In this document: in pieces, positions 1-8,803 of the stretch
How positions within the stretch are numbered: position 1 is the first letter of the stretch
How the letters are laid out: each line of letters starts with the position of its first letter
Assembly: GCA_027004715.1 (NCBI GenBank)
Contig: JALTHG010000005.1
Span: 1 to 40,412 of the forward strand
From: Deltaproteobacteria bacterium
GTDB lineage: Bacteria > Desulfobacterota > Dissulfuribacteria > Dissulfuribacterales > UBA3076
Direction: 5' to 3'
Length of the DNA: 40,412 nt
Position numbers and translations under genes: made by a program
The notes under the pieces: model-generated
What the model saw: the letters and a program-made list of their open reading frames with translations, nothing else
Database searches by the model: none
What the model was told of the DNA's origin: nothing

Positions 1-40
1 AAGGTGTATTGGCTGACACTTTTTATAATGCTCAAAAGCA

Positions 41-994
41 TTAAACCGACAAAAAATGTATATATTCATATACCCCATCTTCTAATTCTGTAAATTTATT
101 CGAATAGCCAGCTCTTCTCAATTTAGCAATCTCTGCCTCAGTAAAGTACTGATATCGAGAAAGCAATCTTTCAGGCATATTAAAATACTCAATATTCACT
201 TCTAATTCCATAGCTTGAAATACAGCTTTTGCCAAATCATTGAATGATCTTCTTTGACCTGTCCCTACATTATAAATTCCAGAGGTAGCATTTCCATTCA
301 ACAAAAAGAGTATAACATCTACCACATCCTTTACATATATGAAATCTCGTTTTTGCTCACCATCCTCATATTCGGGTTTATGAGATTTAAAAAGTCGGAT
401 ATGTCCATGATCACGAGCTTGAGGAAAGGCGTGAAAAACCACACTGGCCATTCTTCCTTTATGATCTTCATAAGGTCCATACACATTAAAGAATTTCAAA
501 CCATACCAACGAGGAGGTGTCTTTTTTTGTTTCAACACCCACAGATCAAATAGTTGCTTAGAAAATCCGTACGCATTAATTGGCCGCAATTTAGAAACTT
601 GAAAATGATCATCAGAAAACCCTCTTGTACCATCTCCATATGTTGCAGCGCTGCTCGCATAAATTAAAGGGATATTCCGTTCAGCACAAAACTCCCAAAT
701 TTTCTGAGAGTAATGCACATTATTTTCCATAAAATAATCGAAGTCATCTTCGGTAGTATCAGAACACGCTCCAAGATGGATAATCGCTTCAATCTCTAAT
801 CTAGGACAGGCCTCCATCCACTTCCAAAAATTATTCTTATGAATATAATCATAAAACGAGCGCCCCACCAAATGCTGCCACTTTTGTGTTTTATTAATAT
901 TATCAACAATAAGAATATCGCTTTTCCCTATATCATTAAGCCCTATCAATACGTTTGTTCCTATAAAGCCAGCCCCACCGGTAAGGATGATCAT
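41..994 (-). CDS. hldD: ADP-L-glycero-D-manno-heptose-6-epimerase
   Basis: N-terminal MIILTGGAGFIGTN Rossmann motif, YGFSKQLFD (YxxxK) and overall HldD/RfaD-like sequence; full-length ORF of 317 aa. Confidence 0.93.
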   Translation of the reverse strand: MIILTGGAGFIGTNVLIGLNDIGKSDILIVDNINKTQKWQHLVGRSFYDYIHKNNFWKWMEACPRLEIEAIIHLGACSDTTEDDFDYFMENNVHYSQKIWEFCAERNIPLIYASSAATYGDGTRGFSDDHFQVSKLRPINAYGFSKQLFDLWVLKQKKTPPRWYGLKFFNVYGPYEDHKGRMASVVFHAFPQARDHGHIRLFKSHKPEYEDGEQKRDFIYVKDVVDVILFLLNGNATSGIYNVGTGQRRSFNDLAKAVFQAMELEVNIEYFNMPERLLSRYQYFTEAEIAKLRRAGYSNKFTELEDGVYEYIHFLSV

Positions 995-1147
995 GATTAA
1001 TTATCTCTCCTTTTAATCATATTTACTTAAATGTTGCGTGAAATTGGATAGTTTTGCTCAAAAGTCCTGTACAATCAATAGGTTAGACAAAGTTGCCTCC
1101 CTGCTGCGCATCCACGCATAGATCTCGAGTCATTGAATTATATTCCA

Positions 1148-1300
1148 ATGATTGTTTTGGATCACAGGGAGGCCAGGAATTTCTATACCATAGAGGAGAG
1201 GATAATCCAAGAGAAAAAATTTGCTGATAGATATCAGATAGTTCTAGACTTGGTAAGAGATGAAGAGGTCCTAACTGAACAAATAATATGGGGTGAATAG
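1148..1300 (+). CDS. small 50-aa ORF of unknown function, possibly a remnant
   Basis: ATG at 1148 to TAG at 1298-1300, translation MIVLDHREARNFYTIEERIIQEKKFADRYQIVLDLVRDEEVLTEQIIWGE; plausible protein composition, just upstream of a transposase remnant; below the ORF track length cutoff. Confidence 0.3.
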   Translation: MIVLDHREARNFYTIEERIIQEKKFADRYQIVLDLVRDEEVLTEQIIWGE

Positions 1301-1305
1301 GTAAT

Positions 1306-1548
1306 TTGTCAATAGGGAAACGTCTGACAACTATCTGCGCTTGCTATCTTATATTTCTCATGATATCAGTGAGAAAACACACATTGAAAGAGGCGGCAAG
1401 ACTCTCAGGGATAGACAAGTCTCAGTTCAGTAGATTTTTAAACAACCACTACAGGGAAGCTGCTTACAATTTAGATTCTCTTTCGAAAAAACAGGCAAGA
1501 CAATTTTCCAGAATCTGCAAGGTGTTAAAAAGGAATATCTGCCGATGA
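1306..1548 (+). pseudogene. truncated DDE (IS4-like) transposase N-terminal fragment
   Basis: Translation KHTLKEAARLSGIDKSQFSRFLNNHYREAAYNLDSLSKKQARQF matches my recollection of the N-terminal region of IS4-type transposases; no catalytic domain follows before 1585. Confidence 0.55.
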
Positions 1549-1584
1549 TAAATCGCTATATTGATGGACCTGATTAGACGAATG

Positions 1585-2166
1585 TTATAAAATCGAGAAC
1601 TGCTTCAGTATGTCCGCCAAATCCGGATGTCTTTTGGCGTAATTACGGAGTACCTCAAAAAGCGACTCTAACCTTTTTCTGTCAGACACAATATCATTCT
1701 CTATCTTTTTCACCTTATATTCAAAGGGTCTGACCATGGTTCTCCTGTCCCATATGGCAAATCCTATAGCAACAGCCACAATGGCAGCAAAGGCTCCAAT
1801 GATAGCCATCATCAGATTCTGCTGCGATTCAAAGCGTCTGTCGATTTGCCCAAAGCGTCTGTTCATATCCTGTCTTAATTCATCAATGCGCCTGTCGACC
1901 TGCTCAAAGCGTTTGTCGACCTGCTCAAAGCGTTTGTCGACCTGCTCAAAGCGCCTGTCGACCTGCTCAAAGCGCCTGTCGACCTGCTCAAAGCGTCTGT
2001 CGACCTGATTGAGGCGTTTGTCGACCTGATTGAGGCGTTCATCGATGCGTATCAGCAATTCTCTATCTTTCTGTGTGAAGGAATCGTCACCTGCTCTCGC
2101 TGAAGAAGCGGCGAAGACATTGAAAAAACAGGTAATGGTAAAGAGCAAAACAATGGAGTTTTTCAT
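1585..2166 (-). CDS. secreted/membrane coiled-coil repeat protein with C-terminal TM segment
   Basis: N-terminal signal-like peptide, seven-residue repeats (RFEQVDR/K), then a hydrophobic segment MMAIIGAFAAIVAVAIGFAIWDRRTMVRPFE. Confidence 0.75.
   Translation of the reverse strand: MKNSIVLLFTITCFFNVFAASSARAGDDSFTQKDRELLIRIDERLNQVDKRLNQVDRRFEQVDRRFEQVDRRFEQVDKRFEQVDKRFEQVDRRIDELRQDMNRRFGQIDRRFESQQNLMMAIIGAFAAIVAVAIGFAIWDRRTMVRPFEYKVKKIENDIVSDRKRLESLFEVLRNYAKRHPDLADILKQFSIL
1888..2034. repeat. in-frame 21-bp tandem repeat, 7 units
   Basis: Units of gcgYYtgtcgacctgMtYRaR repeat every 21 bp from 1888 to 2034, encoding the 7-aa coiled-coil repeat. Confidence 0.9.
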
Positions 2167-2693
2167 GGACGAGATCTCCTTTTCTTATCTGTGACCGCTA
2201 TTCCTTTCAACCAGATCCATCAGCTCGTTTTCTTTCACTTCCTCGGTAAGAGCCTCAATCTGACGCTTTATTTCTTTGTACTCCTCAATCTTCGTCTTTT
2301 TAAGAATCGCACTGTTAATATCGCCTTCTCCTCAATATCCCCGCGGAGTTAGAATATAGGTATAACCTAAATTGAGCGATTTTTATAGCCATGTCAAGAT
2401 GCGGAAAGGGGAACATTGGTTCTAAAGCATTTTATTCCAGATATACCCGCTGATTTCCAGAGCTTCTCCAGGCACAGACAGGTTCTTTCAGTGTTTCCTT
2501 CACCCTGTAGGGATAAGGGTATGTTAAAAAAAGCAGTCTGTAATCGGTTACCAAAATGGGGCCAACCTGTTGAGAAGTTGCACATTGGCTGACCAATTGA
2601 CTAAAAAATCGTAAAAAATCATTTTTATCCCCTCTTGACATGCAGGATTTAGATCTTATGAAATCTCTGGTATAGGAGGTGGAAGAAGAGGAT

Positions 2694-3743
2694 ATGAAGA
2701 TTGCACAGGTAGCCCCCCTATTCGAGAGCATTCCGCCCAGACTGTACGGGGGAACCGAGAGGATCGTATCGTATCTTACAGAAGAACTGGTCAGAATGGG
2801 GCACGAGGTAACCCTCTTTGCCAGCCGGGATTCTGATACAAGGGCACGGCTTGAGGCAATATGCCCTAAGGCGCTCAGGCTCGATGCACGAGTCAAGGAC
2901 CCGCTGGCCTCTCATGTCCTGATGCTCGAACGCGTCCTGTCAAGGGCGGATTCCTTTGATATTGTGCATTTTCACATAGACTACATCCACCTCCCGATGG
3001 CAAGGAGGATGAATACGCCCCATGTGACGACCATGCACGGCAGGCTGGATATCCCGGACATAAAGCCGCTTTACATGGAGTTCAGGGACATGCCTCTGGT
3101 GTCCATATCGCACAGCCAGAGGAGGCCTCTTCCATGGGCAAACTGGAAGAAGACCGTCTATCATGGGTTGCCGCGCGACCTTTACAGGCCTGTCTTCAGA
3201 CCAGGCGAATATCTGGCCTTCCTGGGAAGGATTTCGCCGGAAAAACGGCCTGACAGGGCCATCGAGATCGCAAAGAGGGCCGATATCCCCTTGAAGATCG
3301 CTGCAAAGGTAGACCGTGCAGACACTGACTATTTTGAAAACAGGATAAGGCCTCTTTTGTGCCATCCGCTGATAGAATTCATTGGCGAGATATCAGACAG
3401 GGAAAAGAACGAGTTCCTGGGCAAGGCGCTTGGCCTTCTGTTTCCAATAGACTGGCCTGAACCTTTTGGATTGGTGATGATCGAGGCCATGGCCTGTGCA
3501 ACCCCTGTGATTGCCTATGAAATGGGTTCTGTGCCCGAGATTATGGTGGATGGAGTCACCGGTTTTATAGTAAAGGATATAGATCAGGCTGTGAAGGCGA
3601 CAAAAAGGCTGTGGTCCATTGACAGGAGGGCCTGCAGGAAGGTCTTTGAAGAACGCTTTACCTCAAGGCGCATGGCCCAAGACTATCTGGAGGTATACCG
3701 AAGCCTGGAATATGCCAAGTTCAGGCCCAGGCTTGCCGCATAA
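2694..3743 (+). CDS. glycosyltransferase family 4
   Basis: MKIAQVAPLFESIPPRLYGGTERIVSYLTEEL start, and C-terminal PEPFGLVMIEAMACATPVIAYEMGSVPEIM GT-B signature; ATG at 2694 preferred over the track start 2679. Confidence 0.9.
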   Translation: MKIAQVAPLFESIPPRLYGGTERIVSYLTEELVRMGHEVTLFASRDSDTRARLEAICPKALRLDARVKDPLASHVLMLERVLSRADSFDIVHFHIDYIHLPMARRMNTPHVTTMHGRLDIPDIKPLYMEFRDMPLVSISHSQRRPLPWANWKKTVYHGLPRDLYRPVFRPGEYLAFLGRISPEKRPDRAIEIAKRADIPLKIAAKVDRADTDYFENRIRPLLCHPLIEFIGEISDREKNEFLGKALGLLFPIDWPEPFGLVMIEAMACATPVIAYEMGSVPEIMVDGVTGFIVKDIDQAVKATKRLWSIDRRACRKVFEERFTSRRMAQDYLEVYRSLEYAKFRPRLAA

Positions 3744-3766
3744 CACACAGGGCAAGGAGTTTTCCC

Positions 3767-5983
3767 ATGGCCCAGCGAGAGCTGATATGCGTGGACAAGC
3801 AGTATTACATCAGGGCTACTTCCACAAGGATTGATGACCGTACCCTGGTGCTAAAACAGGGGGAGACATTTGCAGTATTTGACAGGTTTGGAGATATCCA
3901 CTCCATCGGCAGGGACGAACACGGGATCTATCACCAGGACACCCGGTTCCTTTCGAGTCTTGAGCTCAAAATAGAGGGCCAGAGGCTACTGCTGCTCAAC
4001 TCCACTGTAAAATCTGACAACAGCCTCCTTACTGTTGACCTCACCAACCCAGAACTTACCATAGACCCTGAAAGATGGGGACCAGGATTCATAAAGACAA
4101 CCGTCCTTCCACAGGGTGCCCTTCACATCTTCAGGTCAAAGCTCCTCTGGAAAGGCGCATGTTATGAACGTATCCGGCTCACAAACTACTGGCCCTGTCC
4201 TGTGGGGATAGACATGTCCATTGATTTTGATGCAGACTTTGCAGATATATTTGAAGTCCGAGGCACTGTGCACAAGAAGAAAGGGCACAGACTGCCTGCA
4301 CAGGTGGAGAAAGACCGTCTTCTACTCTCCTACATAGGGCTTGACAGGATGCTCCGCAGGCTGAGCATCGTCTCGTCAAGAATGCCTGATTCCATCTCTA
4401 ACAGCCGATTTCTCTATAACATCGCCCTGCGGCCAAGGCAGGACTGGAATCTCTACATACTTATATGTTGTTATACAGATATGGGCAAGAAGAAAGGATC
4501 GGTTCCAGTTGATCATGCCAGATACAAATGTGCGGTTGACAGTGCAGCTCGAGAACTGAAACACAGCAGGGACAGCCAGTGCAGGATATTTACTTCCAAT
4601 GAACAGTTCAATGACTGGATAAACCGGTCAGTTTCTGATCTTCACATGCTGACCACAGAGACAGCTTACGGCCCATTCCCGTATGCAGGTGTCCCCTGGT
4701 TCAGCGCACCGTTCGGGCGTGACGGCATCATAACCGCGCTTGAATGCCTCTCAGTGAATCCAGAGCTCGCAAGGGGCGTGCTGGCCTTTCTGGCCGCTAC
4801 CCAGGCCAGGGATACAGATCCGGAAAAAGATGCACAGCCGGGCAAGATACTCCACGAGATGCGCCAAGGCGAGATGGCTGCCTGTGGAGAAGTACCGTTT
4901 GGGGTGTATTACGGGAGCGTGGATGCCACGCCTCTGTATGTGACGTTGGCATGGGAATACTTCATGCGTACTGGTGATATTGAGTTCATCAAATCCATCT
5001 GGCCCAATATCCTGGCCGCGCTTTCCTGGATAGAAGACTACGGTGATATGGATGGAGATGGCCTGGTAGAATACAGCAAGAGCCATTCTAAGGGCCTTGC
5101 AAACCAGGGCTGGAAGGACTCAGATGATTCGGTGTTCCACAGGGACGGCAGCTCTCCTGTCGGTCCTGTAGCCCTATGTGAGGTCCAGGGCTATTGCGTC
5201 CGGGCCTATCTCGGTGCCGCAAGGCTTGCCTGCATCCTTGGAGAAAAAGAACTCGAGGGGAGATTCTATAACAGGGCAAAAGAGATAAGGGAGACCATAG
5301 AAAAGGCCTTCTGGATCGAGGAGCTGTCCACCTATGCAATCGCACTGGATGGAGAGAAAAGGCCCTGCGAAATCTGCTCTTCCAATGCAGGACACCTCCT
5401 TTTTGCCGGTGTTGTCAGACCTGACAGGGCGGAAAGGCTTTCCGATACCTTAATGTCACCCTCCATGTTTTCTGGATGGGGCATAAGGACAATATCTGAC
5501 AGGGAGGCAAGGTACAATCCCATGTCGTATCACAACGGTTCTGTGTGGCCGCATGACAATGCCCTGATTGCCCTCGGTCTGTCAAGATATGGGCTGAAGC
5601 ACCAGACACTGAGGATAATGACCGGACTGTTCGATGCCAGTATCTTTATGGACATGCACAGGCTCCCGGAGCTTTTCTGCGGTTTTATAAAACGGCCCTG
5701 CGAGGGGCCAACACTCTACCCTGTAGCCTGCCTGCCACAGGCCTGGGCAAGCGCTACGGTGTTTTGCCTTTTGCAGGCAGCCCTTGGCCTCAGCTTTGAT
5801 ATCAAGAGACCGCAACTGCGATTCTGCCACCCTGTGCTGCCGCCATTCCTGTCAGAGGTCCAGATCAGGGACCTGAACGTGCCAGGCGGCCGGGTGGACC
5901 TGGACCTTCAAAGACATGCAAACAATGTAAGTATCAATGTAAAAGACAAGGAAGGTGATGTAGAGATTGCAGTGATTCACTAA
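3767..5983 (+). CDS. glycogen debranching enzyme-like amylo-alpha-1,6-glucosidase (GDE_N_bis family)
   Basis: N-terminal LVLKQGETFAVFDRFGDIHSIGRDEHGIYHQDTRFLSSLEL and GYCVRAYLGAARLA / NPMSYHNGSVWPHDNALIALGL (alpha/alpha-toroid glucosidase) motifs. Confidence 0.9.
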   Translation: MAQRELICVDKQYYIRATSTRIDDRTLVLKQGETFAVFDRFGDIHSIGRDEHGIYHQDTRFLSSLELKIEGQRLLLLNSTVKSDNSLLTVDLTNPELTIDPERWGPGFIKTTVLPQGALHIFRSKLLWKGACYERIRLTNYWPCPVGIDMSIDFDADFADIFEVRGTVHKKKGHRLPAQVEKDRLLLSYIGLDRMLRRLSIVSSRMPDSISNSRFLYNIALRPRQDWNLYILICCYTDMGKKKGSVPVDHARYKCAVDSAARELKHSRDSQCRIFTSNEQFNDWINRSVSDLHMLTTETAYGPFPYAGVPWFSAPFGRDGIITALECLSVNPELARGVLAFLAATQARDTDPEKDAQPGKILHEMRQGEMAACGEVPFGVYYGSVDATPLYVTLAWEYFMRTGDIEFIKSIWPNILAALSWIEDYGDMDGDGLVEYSKSHSKGLANQGWKDSDDSVFHRDGSSPVGPVALCEVQGYCVRAYLGAARLACILGEKELEGRFYNRAKEIRETIEKAFWIEELSTYAIALDGEKRPCEICSSNAGHLLFAGVVRPDRAERLSDTLMSPSMFSGWGIRTISDREARYNPMSYHNGSVWPHDNALIALGLSRYGLKHQTLRIMTGLFDASIFMDMHRLPELFCGFIKRPCEGPTLYPVACLPQAWASATVFCLLQAALGLSFDIKRPQLRFCHPVLPPFLSEVQIRDLNVPGGRVDLDLQRHANNVSINVKDKEGDVEIAVIH

Positions 5984-6100
5984 TATCTACTTAATAAGGG
6001 GAGCATTCCCAGTCTGTCTTTTGTCACACGTAATTTACGTATAGAATAAGACTCCTTCTTGCACACAGTAAGGATTTCGGGTATATGAACTGTCGGCTGA

Positions 6101-6177
6101 CCGCCCATGGCTCAATTGGATAGAGCAGCGGACTTCTAATCCGCAGGTTGAGGGTTCGAGTCCCCCTGGGCGGACCA
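6101..6177 (+). tRNA. tRNA-Arg (anticodon TCT)
   Basis: Cloverleaf by eye: acceptor ccgccca/tgggcgg, D arm gctc..gagc, anticodon stem gcgga-cttctaa-tccgc, T arm gaggg-ttcgagt-ccccc (one A-C mismatch), discriminator A, encoded CCA. Confidence 0.92.
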
Positions 6178-6283
6178 CTTGACTGATTCCAGATATAGGC
6201 AGGTGCCTGATCTTGTGCATCGAGGTGCTCCTGAGACCCTGAGAAAGGCCACTGCCGGCCGGAGAAATGTGAATACTTACCTA

Positions 6284-7516
6284 CTATCTGTATATCGCCA
6301 GCCCCAGTCTGGCTCCAAGGATCCTGACAACAAAATGATCTGTCGAGGTCTTTGATGCCACCATAGCCCGAATCCTTTCCAGGGTTTCCCTATCACATCC
6401 GGCATTCTTAGCGGCTTCCATGGTAAATTCGTATGCATCCAGCACATCGTGACCTGTCACCTCGTAACCATATCCGGCAAGCAACCAGCGTAATGCCGCT
6501 ATTCCTGCCTCCAGGGCAAAGCGGGGTTCCTTACTCTTCATATCCCTTGCGGCCCTGGTGAGCGTCTTCGGATTACATGGGCCCTTATTGGCCAGCTCTA
6601 TGGCCTTACGATATAGACCTGCTGACCTGGCTGCAGCAAACCACTTGCCTTCATTACCCTGCGAGCTGGACACCAGGTCAGATAGTATCTCTTCTGGCTC
6701 CTTGTTCGGATATTTCTTTCTAATGGCACGGAAGGTCGCCAGATAGGTGGTCTTTTGGTTCGCCTCAATGGCATACTGGCGGTAGGCATCTTCAGACTTG
6801 CCCTCTGCCAACAGGATCTCTTCACAGGCCTCACTGATCTGGCTGTCTGGCTCATTCAGTCCACGGGAGTCCTCGGCATAATGAATTGCCTCTTTACTCT
6901 TTCCTGTGGCCACCAGCGCCTTGACGCCCCATTTCCTGTAATGCCAGAATTTGTGAGGCATCAGGTCTAACAATTCCATGACCTCTCTATAACGCCCGGC
7001 CCTGAACAGGGCACTCAGGCAGGCACTGGTCTTCTTAAAACTGCCCCTGACTCTCTGTCCCTGTGACCAGATCTCCCGCACCATAGATACAGATCTATCT
7101 GCCCACTGCGAGGCCAGCTCTGGGCTATGACACAGGGCACCCCAGTATTCCGGAAGGAGCTCAAGATAGGGCATATCATCTGCCTCTACTGCCTTCCAGA
7201 GACGTTCAAGCCATTTGCCGCGCAGATTATCGTCTGCAGGGGCATTGGCTATGATAGGCACCAGGTCGCTAATGGCGCTATTGACTGCATTGCCAATGGC
7301 ACCAGAAGAGCTGTCGACCTGTTCCAGTGCAGGAGACAGTTTTTCAAGGAGCCGTACTGCACCCTCTGCTCCCAGAGAGGGGTCTTTTCGACTCACGGAC
7401 TTGATCTCCTTTACGGCTTCCCTTATCCGCTTTATTGGGGTCTGGGAACGCCAGCCAAAGGAATGACGTCTGAAGTGGCTTGCAAATGTCCATTTATACC
7501 TTGATGCTCTGGCCAT
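6284..7516 (-). CDS. conserved hypothetical protein with helical (TPR-like) repeats
   Basis: 410-aa ORF, alpha-helical repeat character (SEACEEILLAEGKSEDAYRQYAIEANQ, LYRKAIELANKG); I recall similar proteobacterial proteins of unknown function. Confidence 0.75.
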   Translation of the reverse strand: MARASRYKWTFASHFRRHSFGWRSQTPIKRIREAVKEIKSVSRKDPSLGAEGAVRLLEKLSPALEQVDSSSGAIGNAVNSAISDLVPIIANAPADDNLRGKWLERLWKAVEADDMPYLELLPEYWGALCHSPELASQWADRSVSMVREIWSQGQRVRGSFKKTSACLSALFRAGRYREVMELLDLMPHKFWHYRKWGVKALVATGKSKEAIHYAEDSRGLNEPDSQISEACEEILLAEGKSEDAYRQYAIEANQKTTYLATFRAIRKKYPNKEPEEILSDLVSSSQGNEGKWFAAARSAGLYRKAIELANKGPCNPKTLTRAARDMKSKEPRFALEAGIAALRWLLAGYGYEVTGHDVLDAYEFTMEAAKNAGCDRETLERIRAMVASKTSTDHFVVRILGARLGLAIYR

Positions 7517-7618
7517 ATCTCATATACACCTGTCTTTATACAGTCTCTCCAAAAGTCCCGGTCCGTTTCTAAACCCTCTTTTTGCAATTCTGTCAATATC
7601 GCTCAGGAAATACCGTAA

Positions 7619-7741
7619 TTATGCAAGGGGATCAAGCCATTAATCGAAACCTGGAGGCTTACACTTGATATACCTGAGCATCCTTTGTATAAGGAGAGAT
7701 TGGAGTTGTCAGGATTTATAGAGAAAGATCATAATATTTAA
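7619..7741 (+). pseudogene. possible C-terminal gene remnant (no start codon)
   Basis: Open frame between TAA and TAA: LCKGIKPLIETWRLTLDIPEHPLYKERLELSGFIEKDHNI*; protein-like but lacks ATG/GTG/TTG. Confidence 0.25.
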
Positions 7742-7847
7742 AATCTACTGTGAAAATAGCTCAAGGCCAAAAGTAGAATAATTTCTTGTCTTATCCATTT
7801 AAGTTTCTGATTTCGAGCCTTGAGTCCATAAAGGTCTCTTAATAGAT

Positions 7848-8774
7848 ATGTCTATTGTCCTGCTTGGATACCACAACATGGGCTGTATTGCCCTTAGGGT
7901 CATAAGAGAACTCAATATACCCATCTCTGCAGTCTTTACCCACAGAGATAATCCCAATGAGAACAGGTGGTTTGATTCCCTTGGAGACCTGGCCAGGGAT
8001 ATTGGCATACCTGTCTACTTCCCAGAAGACATAAATACAGAGAAGTGGACAGGTCTTTTGAGGGACCTCGCCCCTGATCTCCTGCTCTCCTGCTACTTTC
8101 GGCAGCTAGTCAAGGAAGAGATATTGGCCATACCACATATCGCCGCAGTCAACCTCCATGGATCCCTGCTTCCACATTATAGGGGTCGGTGTCCAGTCAA
8201 CTGGCAGCTTATCTGTGGTGAGACACAGGGTGGGGTGACCCTCCATCACATGGTGCGCAAGGCCGATGCAGGAGACATCGTGGCGCAGCAGGCCGTGGCC
8301 ATTGATGAGAGGGACACGGCCCTTACGCTCTTTAGGAAGCTGGAGAAGGCCGCAGAAGTACTCCTAAAGGAATATCTGCCAAGGCTCTTAGCAGGTACGG
8401 CCCCAAGGATAGCACAGGACCATTCGCAGGCCACATACTTTGGTGGAAGGCGCCCTGAGGATGGTCGCATAGACTGGTCCTGGTCTGCCCGTCGGATCTA
8501 CAACCTGATCCGGGCAGTTACCTGGCCATATCCAGGTGCCTTTGGTTTTTTGGGAAGGGAAAAGATCATGATCTGGGCCGCTGAACCCCTAGATCATGCA
8601 GATGAAGGTCTGCCTTTTGGCAGCATAGTGACAAGGGACGGAAAACAGTTGGTCCAGACAGGCCATGGGCTCTTGCGCCTTGTGACGGTCAGCAGGGAGG
8701 GTGAGACCCCTGAAGACACGACTCTATCACAGGGAATCCCCTTAAGAGAGAAGGGCTTTAGGACATCTGAATAG
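7848..8774 (+). CDS. UDP-4-amino-4-deoxy-L-arabinose formyltransferase (ArnA N-terminal-domain-like)
   Basis: NLHGSLLPHYRGRCPVNW formyltransferase signature (HGSLLP), adjacent to ArnA dehydrogenase-like gene. Confidence 0.88.
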   Translation: MSIVLLGYHNMGCIALRVIRELNIPISAVFTHRDNPNENRWFDSLGDLARDIGIPVYFPEDINTEKWTGLLRDLAPDLLLSCYFRQLVKEEILAIPHIAAVNLHGSLLPHYRGRCPVNWQLICGETQGGVTLHHMVRKADAGDIVAQQAVAIDERDTALTLFRKLEKAAEVLLKEYLPRLLAGTAPRIAQDHSQATYFGGRRPEDGRIDWSWSARRIYNLIRAVTWPYPGAFGFLGREKIMIWAAEPLDHADEGLPFGSIVTRDGKQLVQTGHGLLRLVTVSREGETPEDTTLSQGIPLREKGFRTSE

Positions 8775-8803
8775 AGGTCCCTATTAAAAGGAGTTAAGAC
8801 TAA

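Noticed and set aside
1736-2008. Plus-strand ORF with RLSTCSK repeats
   Set aside because: Antisense reading of the 21-bp tandem array in the coiled-coil gene; no independent coding support.
2432-2896. Minus-strand 154-aa ORF
   Set aside because: Overlaps the start of the GT4 gene antisense and includes intergenic repeat; no recognisable domain.
6035-6220. Minus-strand 61-aa ORF
   Set aside because: Runs through the tRNA-Arg gene antisense; a common false ORF around tRNAs.
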